DNA of 30,603 nt from Candidatus Heimdallarchaeota archaeon (GCA_019894765.1 JAGXNT010000007.1:1-30603); one strand, 5' to 3'; counted from the first letter of the stretch, positions 16,243 to 24,717 are shown. Notes: generated by a model from the sequence alone, not told the origin. Made by a program: numbers and translations.

Positions 16243-16695
16243 ATGCAAGAAAATCAAAGTGGCTTGAAAGACATGTCTTCTGATAAAACAAAAGAACAAG
16301 GGAATTCTGATATCCCACAACAACCTGAAATTGTAGAGAAAAAATCAGATGAAGAACATGTTTTAAAGATAAACATGAATAAGTGGGGAATTGCGTTCTT
16401 TATTATGTTTGGAGCAGTTTTTAGCTACTTAATGGTTGGGGCTTTGGTATTTTTACAGCCATTTGAATTTAATATAATAGATCAAGAATTGGTTGTATCA
16501 AATCCTGCATTATTAACTGCCCTTATAGTTATTGCTTTAGTTTTTCTCGGTTTAGGTTATTATTTTGGTTGGGTAAGAAAACCAAAGGAAACTGAAGAAG
16601 AAAAATTAGAAGAAGAACCTCAACAAGAGATAAGTAAACAAAAGGAATTAATTTTTTCGAATGTTCCTGAGAATGAAGATAAAGAATCTTCTTGA
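16243..16695 (+). CDS. small membrane protein with two spans
   Basis: 150 residues. A polar N-terminus of about 45 residues is followed by two hydrophobic spans (about 47-72 and 85-108) joined by a short loop. A strongly acidic, Glu-rich tail of about 40 residues completes it. With both ends on the same side, the tails are probably cytosolic. A TATA-like ATATAAG lies about 29 bp before the ATG, which could mean a nearly leaderless mRNA. AAGGGA at 16225-16230 is an alternative ribosome site. No family is recognised. It converges on the 111-residue gene at 16715. Confidence 0.7.
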   Translation: MQENQSGLKDMSSDKTKEQGNSDIPQQPEIVEKKSDEEHVLKINMNKWGIAFFIMFGAVFSYLMVGALVFLQPFEFNIIDQELVVSNPALLTALIVIALVFLGLGYYFGWVRKPKETEEEKLEEEPQQEISKQKELIFSNVPENEDKESS

Positions 16696-16732
16696 CCTCT
16701 GACTTACATGTAAATCAGGCGTCAAGATTCTT
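16682..16732. terminator. long inverted repeat across two convergent gene ends
   Basis: The outer arms AAGAATCT-TGAC (with a 3-nt bulge) pair with GTCAAGATTCTT. Inside them, CTGACTTACA pairs with TGTAAATCAG with one mismatch. Together they form a stem of roughly 20 pairs covering both stop codons of the convergent genes ending at 16695 and 16715. A bidirectional terminator or mRNA 3' end structure is likely. Confidence 0.55.
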
Positions 16733-17050
16733 CAAATCGACTAATTTTTTCTGCCATTTTTCTGCTAAATCTTTCTTATCAATTCGATCATACAATTCAA
16801 TTAAGACTTCACAAATTTTTACCAAAGAATTCGTCCATTCACCGGAATATTCTATTTCTTTTGGTTGGAATGCTTCGAGTTCTTCTAAATTGATATCAAT
16901 TTTGAAGAAGCGATTAAACTCTTCAAATGCTTCTCTAATATCGATTAAAGTCTCCATAAGTGTTCGAAATAATTTCGCATCTTTTTCAGAAGAAAGATGT
17001 TCTTTCATTCGATCTTCTATTAGTTGTAGTTTTTTCTCTAAATCAGACAA
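16715..17050 (-). CDS. small acidic helical protein, unknown
   Basis: 111 residues, highly charged and mostly helical, with no Cys-rich motif except one lone Cys, no membrane span and no signal peptide. It starts with a TTG that has GGA a few bases upstream. Two helical blocks are separated by a loop around ELEAFQPKEIEYSGEW. No family is recognised. It lies 86 bp downstream of the leuD-like gene on the same strand and could be the last gene of that operon. That it is expressed is inferred from its clean frame and start context. Confidence 0.6.
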   Translation of the reverse strand: MSDLEKKLQLIEDRMKEHLSSEKDAKLFRTLMETLIDIREAFEEFNRFFKIDINLEELEAFQPKEIEYSGEWTNSLVKICEVLIELYDRIDKKDLAEKWQKKLVDLKNLDA

Positions 17051-17136
17051 AATTCCAACACCACGTTCTTCTATCTAACTAACATCTATCAATAGTACTA
17101 TTTCTTTTTTGTTGAAGCGGACATTAACTTCAAAGA

Positions 17137-17670
17137 TTATTTTGACTTTTTCGCATACTCGAATAGGTTTCCTGATTGATAGATATCCATTTGTACATTA
17201 GACATACCATTTGCTTTGTAATTTTCCTTCTTTGTAAGATTTTTTATTAATCCCGTCTCAAGATTAACTTCAATTTCATCATTATTTTCAATGAATTTGG
17301 TTTCATCTATCACATCAGCTTGCAAGATTGGCATCCCAGCATTTATTGCATTTCGTTTGTAAATGGCTCCGTATGATTTTGCTATTAGCACTCGAACACC
17401 AAGTGCAGTAAAGCAATCAACCGCTTGTTGCCTAGATGATCCAGAACCAAAATTCGCTCCAAGTATCAAGATATCTCCTTGCCTATCTTTTTTAGCAAAA
17501 TCCTTCCATCCATCTAGATTATCAAATGCGTATTGACCCATTTCACTGAGTTCAGTAATGTGGAGATACTTGTTATGAAAAATCATATCAGTATCAATAT
17601 CATCAATAGGTTCGTTTTTCTCATTTCTTACTACTACTGCTCTACCTTTTAGAATAACAGATTTCTTCAT
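17137..17670 (-). CDS. aconitase-superfamily hydro-lyase small subunit (LeuD/HacB-like)
   Basis: The swivel-domain subunit that closes over the substrate in isopropylmalate isomerase, homoaconitase and related dehydratases. The 177 residues start at the ATG at 17670, fixed by a perfect GGAGGAG 6 nt upstream; a TTG at 17685 would use that site as codons. The fold signature is intact: DIDTDMIF near 25, GANFGSGSSRQQAVD and YGAIYKRNAINAGMP. The substrate-specificity loop after the first helix reads YLHIT (about 35-39). As I recall the family, homoaconitase has YLRT and archaeal isopropylmalate isomerase YLVY there. The 2,3-dimethylmalate dehydratase family is another relative. So the substrate is uncertain. 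The gap to the large-subunit stop is 16 bp. Confidence 0.88.
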   Translation of the reverse strand: MKKSVILKGRAVVVRNEKNEPIDDIDTDMIFHNKYLHITELSEMGQYAFDNLDGWKDFAKKDRQGDILILGANFGSGSSRQQAVDCFTALGVRVLIAKSYGAIYKRNAINAGMPILQADVIDETKFIENNDEIEVNLETGLIKNLTKKENYKANGMSNVQMDIYQSGNLFEYAKKSK

Positions 17671-17676
17671 TTTTTT

Positions 17677-17683
17677 CTCCTCC
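17677..17683 (-). promoter_or_regulatory. Shine-Dalgarno fixing the small-subunit start
   Basis: GGAGGAG on the minus strand, 6 nt before the ATG at 17670 and just after the large-subunit stop. It argues against the longer reading from 17685. Confidence 0.75.
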
Positions 17684-17686
17684 AAA

Positions 17687-18943
17687 TCAAAGGTTTTCCG
17701 GACTGATAATTTTACCTGCTAGTGCTGAAGCAGTTACCGTTTCAGGACTACAGAGATAAGTTAAACCTAAACCTTGTTTTCCTTTGAAATTACGATTCCC
17801 TGTTGATACTTGTACTTCTCCTGTTCCAGTCATTCCAATTTGACCTGAAGCACAACCAGCACAACCAGGATTGCTTACAAGAGCTCTAGCATCGAACAAG
17901 GTTTGTATGTCTCCATTCTTGAGCATATCACCAAGAACGGTTCTTGTTGCAGGTACGACTTTCATGACTGTATGTTCAGCTACCTGTTTACCCTTCAACA
18001 TATCAACAGCTGCTTTCATATCTTCATAACGACCATTTGTGCAACTACCAAGAAAAGCCGAATCCACGTGGATCTTGTCTTTTTCGAGTGATTCAACTTC
18101 AACAACATTATCAGGCTTAAATGGAACAGCAATAAGTGGTCTCATATCATTAATATCAATAACAACTTCTTCGACGTATTCTGCATCTTCATCAGCATAA
18201 TAAGGAGTAAATTCACTTCTAGCTCTTGTTTTGAAATAATCAACTATTTCTTGGTTTGGTGGTATAAAACCAACAATTCCACCCATCTCTGTGACCATTG
18301 AAGCCAATGTTATTCTACCTGCAAATGAGAGATTATCAATTGCTTTTCCTTCAAATTCTATAGCTCTTCCGAGAGCACCTTTTGAAGTTAATTTTCTGAT
18401 TACTGCCAATGTTAAATCTTTTGCAGAACAAGGAGCCTTCAATTCACCTTCAATAATAACTTTCATTGTTGGTGGAACTTCAAACCAAGTTTTACCTGCT
18501 TTCATACCAAAAGCAATGTCTTGATCTCCCATGCCTTGCCCAAAAGAACCTACACTTCCCATTATATTGAGATGACTATCTGTTCCAACAACAGTGGAAC
18601 CTGGAACACTATAGCCTTCCTCAATTAATACATGTGATCCAATTCCCCATTCGGAATCAAAAACTCTTATGCCTTCTTTTCTAGCAAATACTCGAATAAT
18701 TTGCTGATTTTCCGCGTATCCTATGTTATTTGCAGGAACTACACAGTCAAAAGTAAAAACTGTTTTTTCTTTATCTTCGAATTTCTCTTGATCAGCATAG
18801 TGTTTCTCTAAATTACCAACGACATTTGCACCTGCAAAATCTCTCGCACTCCTCACATCTAAGTCTAACCAAATGATGTTTCCAGGTTTTACTTCATCTT
18901 TTGAATGAGCCGAGAATATCTTTTCAATTACTGTTTGTCCCAT
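17687..18943 (-). CDS. aconitase-superfamily hydro-lyase large subunit (LeuC/HacA-like) with unusual active site
   Basis: Carries the [4Fe-4S] cluster that dehydrates and rehydrates a hydroxy acid. The 418 residues from the ATG at 18943 (AGGAG 11 nt upstream) match the archaeal LeuC2/HacA length; a GTG at 18976 is less likely. The cluster ligands are present: Cys301 in GSCTNGR, and Cys361 and Cys364 in NPGCAGCASG. The DSH motif (122-124) and STGNRNF are also kept. Two departures stand out. Where relatives have Asp-His (FDHxVPAN), this protein has FDCVVPANN, with Asp66-Cys67. After DSH it reads LNIMG instead of the usual Thr-containing run. It forms an operon with the small subunit. No leuA, leuB or homocitrate synthase gene is near. 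Confidence 0.9.
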   Translation of the reverse strand: MGQTVIEKIFSAHSKDEVKPGNIIWLDLDVRSARDFAGANVVGNLEKHYADQEKFEDKEKTVFTFDCVVPANNIGYAENQQIIRVFARKEGIRVFDSEWGIGSHVLIEEGYSVPGSTVVGTDSHLNIMGSVGSFGQGMGDQDIAFGMKAGKTWFEVPPTMKVIIEGELKAPCSAKDLTLAVIRKLTSKGALGRAIEFEGKAIDNLSFAGRITLASMVTEMGGIVGFIPPNQEIVDYFKTRARSEFTPYYADEDAEYVEEVVIDINDMRPLIAVPFKPDNVVEVESLEKDKIHVDSAFLGSCTNGRYEDMKAAVDMLKGKQVAEHTVMKVVPATRTVLGDMLKNGDIQTLFDARALVSNPGCAGCASGQIGMTGTGEVQVSTGNRNFKGKQGLGLTYLCSPETVTASALAGKIISPENL

Positions 18944-19256
18944 TAATGATATTTCTCCTGATAGAATGTTTAACACTGATATGAGTTTTCAATTTTCACA
19001 AGTTATTTTAAAATTTCTATAGTCTTTTAATTCGAATTGATAAATAATTTGACTTTTGTGAAATTTAGCAAGAATTAAAAATAGAACTAAGTCATTTTAT
19101 TACAAGTTAGAAATTAAGTAATATAAGAAAAATCACTAGTTTAAATAGAGAGAAGAATCAGCGGAGTGAAAGTTATTTATACTTGCTTGAATCACACAAT
19201 TTAATTACTGCAAAAAAATAGTGAAAATTGTATAAATTAATGTCATGGTGGCACCA
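18944..19256. promoter_or_regulatory. divergent promoter region between the hydro-lyase operon and dnaJ
   Basis: About 310 bp without a gene, very AT-rich. It holds a perfect 10-bp palindrome AATTCGAATT (19029-19038) and a spaced inverted repeat TTTCACAA (18994-19001) / TTGTGAAA (19056-19063). For dnaJ there are TATA-like elements at 19172-19182 (TTATTTATAC) and 19231-19238 (TATAAATT). For the leftward operon a TTTTAAAATA-like element lies near 19005-19015. The palindromes could be operators, but no known regulator site is recognised. Confidence 0.35.
19231..19238 (+). promoter_or_regulatory. TATA box candidate of dnaJ
   Basis: TATAAATT preceded by a purine-rich stretch (GTGAAAATTG). The usual archaeal spacing would put the mRNA start near 19260, close to the ATG at 19257, suggesting a leaderless or almost leaderless transcript. 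A second TATA-like element at 19172-19182 is an alternative. Confidence 0.35.
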
Positions 19257-20348
19257 ATGAGTAGTTCAAAAAAAGATCCGTATAATGTTTTAGGAGTTCA
19301 AAGAAACGCCACTGATGATGAGATTAAGAAAGCCTATAGAAAATTAGCACGAAAAAACCATCCTGACGCTAATCCAGGAGACGATGATGCAGAAACTCGT
19401 TTCAAGGAAATTTCTGAGGCTTATTCGATTTTAAGTGATCCAGATCAAAGAGCTGTTTTTGATAGATTAGGTTGGGGGGGATTAGGAGCAACAGCTGGTG
19501 GTACAGGCGGAGATCCATTTGCTGGTTTTGGTTTTGGAGATATTTTCAGCAGCATTTTCGGTGATTTCTTCGGTGGAAGAACTACCTCAAGATCTCGAGG
19601 AAGACCGTCTGGTCGAAGTATTCGCATTATATTACCAATAACTTTTGAAGAAGCAGCATCGGGTATTGAGAAAAAAGTTGATGTTAAGAAGAATGTTTTG
19701 TGTGATGTCTGTAATGGTTCACGAGCTGCTCAAGGTACCAGCCCAAAAAGATGTGCAGTTTGCAATGGCTCAGGTGTTGAAAGAGTTCAACAAAGAACAC
19801 CGTTTGGTTATATGATTAATGAAACTACTTGTAGAAGTTGTCAAGGGTTAGGTGAAATTGTTGATCATCCATGTCCAGAATGCAAAGGAAGAGGTATGGT
19901 TGGAAGAAGCAAAAAAATAACTGTGAAAGTTCCAGCAGGCATCAATGATGGTCAACGACTTAGAGTAAGCGGTGAAGGTGAACCAGGTCCAAGGGGTGCT
20001 CCTCCTGGTGATTTGTATGTTGATATTCAATTGATAAAGCACAAAATTTTCCATCGTGAAAGAAACGAGTTAATTTATGAGGAGAAAATAAATTTTGCTC
20101 AAGCAGCATTAGGTGATACTATTCTTGTTCCCACTTTAGTGAAAGGAGAAAAAGCTAAAGTTAAGATTCCCGCAGGAACACAGAATGATACTATTTTTCG
20201 ATTAAAAGGAAAGGGTTTTCCAAATTTACAAGGATTTGGAAAAGGTGATATGCATATTATTGTTAGAGTAGTAACACCAAAGAAATTATCAGCAAAAGAA
20301 AAAGAGCTATTTGGTGATTTGCAAGAACTTTGGAGTGAAAAAACCTAA
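19257..20348 (+). CDS. dnaJ: DnaJ (type I Hsp40 co-chaperone)
   Basis: Stimulates the ATPase of DnaK and delivers unfolded clients. The 363 residues have the full type I layout. The J domain has HPD at 35-37, followed by a Gly/Phe-rich linker (about 75-110). Four CxxC zinc motifs start at about 149, 166, 192 and 206, and C-terminal client-binding beta domains follow, with KVPAGINDGQ and KIPAGTQND. I chose the ATG at 19257, with GGTGG 5 nt upstream and a TATA box at 19231 that would put the mRNA start near it. The ATG at 19245 would lie upstream of that start. dnaK and grpE are not adjacent. In archaea this system is widely regarded as acquired from bacteria. Confidence 0.94.
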   Translation: MSSSKKDPYNVLGVQRNATDDEIKKAYRKLARKNHPDANPGDDDAETRFKEISEAYSILSDPDQRAVFDRLGWGGLGATAGGTGGDPFAGFGFGDIFSSIFGDFFGGRTTSRSRGRPSGRSIRIILPITFEEAASGIEKKVDVKKNVLCDVCNGSRAAQGTSPKRCAVCNGSGVERVQQRTPFGYMINETTCRSCQGLGEIVDHPCPECKGRGMVGRSKKITVKVPAGINDGQRLRVSGEGEPGPRGAPPGDLYVDIQLIKHKIFHRERNELIYEEKINFAQAALGDTILVPTLVKGEKAKVKIPAGTQNDTIFRLKGKGFPNLQGFGKGDMHIIVRVVTPKKLSAKEKELFGDLQELWSEKT

Positions 20349-20374
20349 GAATCTAGCAAAAGCAAATAACATTT

Positions 20375-21157
20375 CTAATTTGGATCTATCCTTTTCATTA
20401 CTTCTACATGATCATTAAATGCTCTCTGCCATAATGCTCCACAGATAACAATGATAAGGAATCCCGCAACAGTCAGTCCAGCTGCTGCATAAAATGTTAT
20501 GCTTTGTACAAGGATTGTAAAATTAAAAGTAATACTCGTTATCATGGTAGCTATTGTAATGGGTGCTGTGATTAAAAATAGAATTAACCCTGTTAGATAA
20601 ATGCTTGAATGAGGAGATTTTGTAGGAGCTGTTTCTTTACTTTGTTTCTTTAAGTGATAATACAACATAGAGTATTTTGCAATTGAAGCTGATAAGATAT
20701 CAAATACTATGGTGATTAAACCAAAAATCCCGGAATACCAAGGAGTGTAAAAGAATCTATCACGCATCATGCTGTTGAAATTCGGAAAAAGCTCTCCATC
20801 GGATAATATTGGTTCTGCACCTTTCTCAATTTTATATTCTGAATGATGATTCTCTAAATCTCTTAAATTTCTGAACATGTAAACAATGAAACCAATTCCT
20901 AATGTCCAGATACCGAATAGAAAGTACAAGAAGTACGATCTCTTCTTCCCATAATCACGTGTTTTTCTTGGAGTTGTTTGTGATACTTTTCCAGCTGAAA
21001 ACTGCACATATTCCCCTAATACAACTAATAATTCAGTTTTGGTATCATATGCTAGTTTTATTTCACATTTATTACAGGTTATTGTAAAAATGCCATCCAT
21101 AATTACTAATTTAGCCCCGCAATTTGGACAATATTTGTATAATGTGCTCTCACTCAA
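20375..21157 (-). CDS. zinc-ribbon membrane protein, possible DUF4234-like
   Basis: 260 residues. A cytosolic N-terminal zinc ribbon has CPNC at 10-13 and CNKC at 28-31, each pair Cys-x2-Cys, within a small beta domain. Four hydrophobic spans follow: about 84-106, 146-168, 184-208 and 215-243. The region YFLYFLFGIWTLGIGFIVYMF, split here as FGIWTLGIG and FIVYMF, followed by a charged helix, resembles DUF4234 proteins, though this is an impression only. The TTG start has AGGGAT about 6 nt upstream. It is divergent from metK and converges on dnaJ with 26 bp between stop codons. The function is unknown. Confidence 0.72.
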   Translation of the reverse strand: MSESTLYKYCPNCGAKLVIMDGIFTITCNKCEIKLAYDTKTELLVVLGEYVQFSAGKVSQTTPRKTRDYGKKRSYFLYFLFGIWTLGIGFIVYMFRNLRDLENHHSEYKIEKGAEPILSDGELFPNFNSMMRDRFFYTPWYSGIFGLITIVFDILSASIAKYSMLYYHLKKQSKETAPTKSPHSSIYLTGLILFLITAPITIATMITSITFNFTILVQSITFYAAAGLTVAGFLIIVICGALWQRAFNDHVEVMKRIDPN

Positions 21158-21292
21158 CTTTGAATCCCTTCAAAAGTTACTCTTATTAGAGATAGTAGCT
21201 TAAAAAAGATTTTCGAGGTGCTGAACATTTGTATCTGATGATTGATACACGAGAAAACTTTATTATAGTGTCTTTAACAGACAGAGGTCAGC

Positions 21293-21307
21293 TTATAAAT
21301 ATATAAA
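21293..21307 (+). promoter_or_regulatory. TATA box of metK
   Basis: A run of TTATAAATATATAAA, close to the archaeal TATA consensus, lies about 45 bp before the metK TTG. The implied leader of about 20 nt would carry the AAGGAAG ribosome site. This is the best-looking promoter in the window. Confidence 0.6.
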
Positions 21308-21345
21308 GAAAAAACACTATTAGTTATTTTAAGGAAGTAATAAAA

Positions 21346-22548
21346 TTGGATAATCTAGTCATAAGCCATGGAAGGGATGTTGTTCCATCTAAACTTCCGG
21401 TGGAAATTGTGGAACGTAAAGGTCAAGGGCATCCTGATTATTTGTGTGATAAAGCTGCAGAAGAAATGAGTATTGCCATCAGTAAGTGGTATATTGAAAA
21501 CACAGGGAGAATTTTGCATCATAATCTCGATAAAGCTGTTCTTGCTGGGGGCCAATCTGATGCAAGAATTGGTCATGGAGAAATTTTAGAACCAATTTAT
21601 CTACTTTTAGTTGGACGAGCTGTTGGAGTAAATTCACAAATCAATGGAAAATTCTTACCAATTGGAAAATTAGTCATTGAAACGACTAAAGGTTGGTTAC
21701 AAAAAGATCTTCCACATTTAGACATTGCACATGATATTATTGTTGATTACAAAGTAAGATCAGGAAGCACTGATTTAGTTGGAAATTTTGAAGAAAATTC
21801 TGAAATTCCATTGGCAAATGACACATCCATAGGTATTGGTTATGCCCCTCTAACAAAAATTGAAAAGTTGACATATCAAACTGAAAGGATGCTCAATGAT
21901 CCCGCTACTAAGAAAAAACATCCGGCAATTGGTGAAGACATTAAAGTCATGGGTGTTCGACACAAGAATAAAATCGATCTAACTATTGCCTGTGCTATGA
22001 TTTGCACTGAATTGGTAGATGTGGATCATTATTTTGCAACTAAGGAAGAAGTTCAAAATCTCACTTTGGATCTCGCAGCAAAAATCTGGGGTGAAGAGAT
22101 AGTTGTTGATGTTAATGTAGCTGACGTGCCTGGAAATGATGATTGTCTCTACCTTACTGTAACAGGAACTTCTGCAGAACAAGGTGATGATGGACAAGTT
22201 GGTAGAGGAAATCGAGCAAATGGCTTAATTACACCATACCGTCCTATGTCACTCGAAGCAGCTGCTGGTAAAAATCCAATTAGTCACGTTGGAAAAACCT
22301 ATAATATTGCAGCAATAAAAATCTGTGAAGAAATAGTTGATGAACTCAGTGTTGAGAATGTAGATTGTTATCTCGTTAGCAAGATTGGTAAAAAAATCAC
22401 TGAACCACAAATAATTGAAGTTGCATTAGTCGGTGGAAATAAAGAAAGTAAAACAAAGAGAAGAATTGAAGAGATAGTTCAAGAGCAATTAAATAAAATG
22501 CCAGAGATTTGGCGTGGATTTATGAATAGATCCTATGAGCTCTACTAA
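21346..22548 (+). CDS. mat: S-adenosylmethionine synthetase, archaeal type
   Basis: Makes S-adenosylmethionine from methionine and ATP. The 400 residues belong to the archaeal family, which is strongly diverged from bacterial and eukaryotic MetK. Typical stretches are [18 protein letters not shown] near the start, [30 protein letters not shown] and [15 protein letters not shown]. The length matches the family. The TTG start is supported by AAGGAAG upstream and a strong TATA box further up. It stands alone as a transcript, divergent from the zinc-ribbon membrane protein. It converges on the 531-residue unknown with 4 bp between stops, where a T-run may end its mRNA. Confidence 0.96.
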   Translation: MDNLVISHGRDVVPSKLPVEIVERKGQGHPDYLCDKAAEEMSIAISKWYIENTGRILHHNLDKAVLAGGQSDARIGHGEILEPIYLLLVGRAVGVNSQINGKFLPIGKLVIETTKGWLQKDLPHLDIAHDIIVDYKVRSGSTDLVGNFEENSEIPLANDTSIGIGYAPLTKIEKLTYQTERMLNDPATKKKHPAIGEDIKVMGVRHKNKIDLTIACAMICTELVDVDHYFATKEEVQNLTLDLAAKIWGEEIVVDVNVADVPGNDDCLYLTVTGTSAEQGDDGQVGRGNRANGLITPYRPMSLEAAAGKNPISHVGKTYNIAAIKICEEIVDELSVENVDCYLVSKIGKKITEPQIIEVALVGGNKESKTKRRIEEIVQEQLNKMPEIWRGFMNRSYELY

Positions 22549-22552
22549 ACTA

Positions 22553-24148
22553 TCATTTTTTCTTTATTTTCAAAGAAGGAATTGGTAAAGAAACGAAATG
22601 CTTTATTCCAAAGGGATCATTGAATCTTATCATTAGATTTCGAAAATTAATTGTTCCTTCCTTCTTAGGGATTATTGGTATGGTTAAGGTATATTCTTCA
22701 TCCGGTGCTAAGGATTTAGCCCTTATTTTTCTCTTTTCACCAATAATTCCCATTGCTTCTATCGGTGTCCAATGAATTTCCTCAGCTACTAGTGAACCTA
22801 AATTTGCATCAGATTTATTGCTTATTGTAATAATTATGTCACCGGGTTTATCAAAGGTATTTGTTGTGAATTCAGCATGGAGTCCTATAATCTTTTTAAT
22901 TACAATGTCTGTTAACTCATCAAACTTTGTTTCTACAGACTCAGGAAATAGATTCTTGTTTTTTCTCCAAAAATTGATAAATGATTCAATGCGGAAATTT
23001 GAAAGATCTCTTACAAGTCTTTTAACAAAGACTACTATTTCTGATTCCCTTGTGATACTATCCGCAACTTCAAGTGTTTGGGATGATAATTCTCCTTTTG
23101 TCTTAGAGTTTAATTCAAGAAACGCAACAACAACCAATAATCTTGCAGCAACATCATACTCTTTCTCTGCATAAATATTAGGAATTTCTTTCAATAGAGC
23201 CTTAGCAAGTCGAATTTTTGGATCCGATTCAATTGTAAATTCATTTAATAGACAATGAAGGATTTTATCATCAAATCTTTTACTGGAATTGAAATCATAT
23301 TTAACAAAATCTTTGCTTAAAAGATATTCATTATAATCAGTCAAAATTTCAATTAAATTACCTAATTCTTTTCTTCGATTTAGCTGATTGAAATTCTTTG
23401 GAATATAAGATGAGACATCCAGATATTCAATCAAAATATCCAGCAACTTCTCATCATTGATGAAAAACAGTAACAATAGTGAAGCTCTATTTTTCGCTAA
23501 CGTTGTATTACCATATATTATCTTGGTAAACTCAAAAAATGCTATATGAATAAGAGCAATCTCAGCTAATTCAGTTTTCTCAATTTCAAATGGTAATTCT
23601 ATAAATTCATCTTCTTGGACAATATTACCTAAGAAATTTTCTTTGTCTAATTCTAAGTTTTTGCTTAATGTTATTATTGGTCTGCTTGGAAGTTTTTGTT
23701 TTGTGAGTTTTTCTATCTCAGTAATAATTTCTGCAAATCTGTTATCTAATTTTACAGATAAATTACCAATTTTTGGTTTTGCTTCAATTTTTGGATATCT
23801 TAAAACTCTCGTTGTTGTTTTCATCAAATGGGTTTTGATTTTATCTAATTGTTGATCAGAATAGCTAGAATCCCTAATGCAGTACCCATCTCTATTAAAA
23901 TAATACAATCGACAAAGGGTTCCGAAATCAGCAAACACGGTATAAGCAATAGCTTTGTATCTGGTTAAGATTAATTGTGGGACAGGACCATGGTAAAATG
24001 TCTTTGTACCTTTTGCTTTTCTTACTTCAACGTATTCCGGTTTTTTAGTCTCAAATTCATTTCGAGCGAATTCAAATAGTCTTTTCTTGATATCTCGAGA
24101 TGATGTTTTTGACAATTTAATGTACCTTCCTATTTTGGAATAATTCAT
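22553..24148 (-). CDS. large unknown protein: helical body plus C-terminal Ig-like domain
   Basis: 531 residues and no recognised family. Residues about 1-120 form a mixed alpha/beta start (TFYHGPVPQLILTRYKAIAY, split here as TFYHGPVPQL and TRYKAIAY). Residues about 125-415 are a long run of helices, without signal peptide or membrane span. From about 420 to the end is a predicted beta-sandwich: GDIIITISNKSDANLGS, then LAPDEEYTLTIPIIPKKEG, then NDPFGIKHF. The last part resembles the 'DPFGL' ending of the Ig-like domain in DUF58-type proteins and other appendage domains that bind peptides. The body-plus-appendage layout recalls adaptor or scaffold proteins, but this is only a resemblance. The cupin gene lies upstream on the same strand, 44 bp away. 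Confidence 0.75.
   Translation of the reverse strand: MNYSKIGRYIKLSKTSSRDIKKRLFEFARNEFETKKPEYVEVRKAKGTKTFYHGPVPQLILTRYKAIAYTVFADFGTLCRLYYFNRDGYCIRDSSYSDQQLDKIKTHLMKTTTRVLRYPKIEAKPKIGNLSVKLDNRFAEIITEIEKLTKQKLPSRPIITLSKNLELDKENFLGNIVQEDEFIELPFEIEKTELAEIALIHIAFFEFTKIIYGNTTLAKNRASLLLLFFINDEKLLDILIEYLDVSSYIPKNFNQLNRRKELGNLIEILTDYNEYLLSKDFVKYDFNSSKRFDDKILHCLLNEFTIESDPKIRLAKALLKEIPNIYAEKEYDVAARLLVVVAFLELNSKTKGELSSQTLEVADSITRESEIVVFVKRLVRDLSNFRIESFINFWRKNKNLFPESVETKFDELTDIVIKKIIGLHAEFTTNTFDKPGDIIITISNKSDANLGSLVAEEIHWTPIEAMGIIGEKRKIRAKSLAPDEEYTLTIPIIPKKEGTINFRNLMIRFNDPFGIKHFVSLPIPSLKIKKK
22556..22570 (+). terminator. T-rich tract at the metK 3' end
   Basis: Two runs of T (TTTTTTCTTTATTTT) begin 7 bp after the metK stop. 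No hairpin precedes them, which fits oligo-T-driven archaeal termination. They lie inside the lysine-rich end of the convergent gene. Confidence 0.4.
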
Positions 24149-24192
24149 TTGGTAAGTGTATACCTCATAAGCGGAATTTTCAATCCATACTT

Positions 24193-24564
24193 TTAATCCT
24201 CAATTTGAATTACCACACAGAAAGCTTCCTGATTTCCAACAACTCGGGACTTGTGCCCCTTTCCTGTTGTATCTTCCAGTAGAGTAATAGAACCCGGACC
24301 AAATACTCGTACCTCGCCGTCACTAACCTTAGCTTCTATTTGCCCAGAAATGTAAACAAATACCTGACACTTTGGTGTTGGATGCCAATCACCAGACCAA
24401 CCAATAGGAGCATTCACAAAACCAAACCTCTTGGCATCTTTAAATGCTGAGAGATTTAATGGAGGTGCTGGTGGTGCGAAATTAACAGGCAATAGTTCAA
24501 TTTTGACATCTTCAAAATGAGTTTCCCCATTCTCATCTGTAAATACCCGTGTGAATTCCTTCAT
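24193..24564 (-). CDS. cupin-domain protein
   Basis: A single-domain cupin of 123 residues. The core is WSGDWHPTPKCQVFVYISG, followed by SDGEVRVFGPGSITLLEDTTGKGHKSRV. This DGE...GPG...LLEDTTGKGH arrangement is a common small cupin family. The barrel metal ligands would be His in DWHPTP, Gln and the His in GKGHKS; the set is reduced compared with classic cupins, so a catalytic role is uncertain. It is upstream of the 531-residue gene on the same strand (44 bp) and divergent from the metallo-beta-lactamase-fold gene. The function may be small-molecule binding; the ligand is unknown. Confidence 0.85.
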   Translation of the reverse strand: MKEFTRVFTDENGETHFEDVKIELLPVNFAPPAPPLNLSAFKDAKRFGFVNAPIGWSGDWHPTPKCQVFVYISGQIEAKVSDGEVRVFGPGSITLLEDTTGKGHKSRVVGNQEAFCVVIQIED

Positions 24565-24684
24565 ACTTTCTCATTCTACAGATAGATTTTATTTATTTTG
24601 GTTGATAATTTTGAGTACTCCACAAAATGGAATGTATTGAAGCCTTTGAAGGTATAATAACTAATAATCTTAATATTTATCGTC

Positions 24685-24717
24685 AGATATTCACTTATAA
24701 GGATAAAATGAATATCT
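24685..24717. promoter_or_regulatory. 33-bp inverted repeat in the cupin/MBL-fold divergent region
   Basis: AGATATTCA (24685-24693) and TGAATATCT (24709-24717) are perfect 9-bp arms. Inside them TTAT and ATAA also pair around AAGG. It lies about midway between the two divergent start codons, a natural place for an operator controlling both. A leader hairpin on one mRNA is the alternative. Confidence 0.45.

Noticed and set aside
17903..18091. Plus-strand frame inside the hydro-lyase large subunit
   Set aside because: Antisense shadow of a conserved enzyme.
18944..19256. Possible heat-shock regulator site upstream of dnaJ
   Set aside because: Palindromes exist but none matches a known archaeal or bacterial heat-shock operator that I can name.
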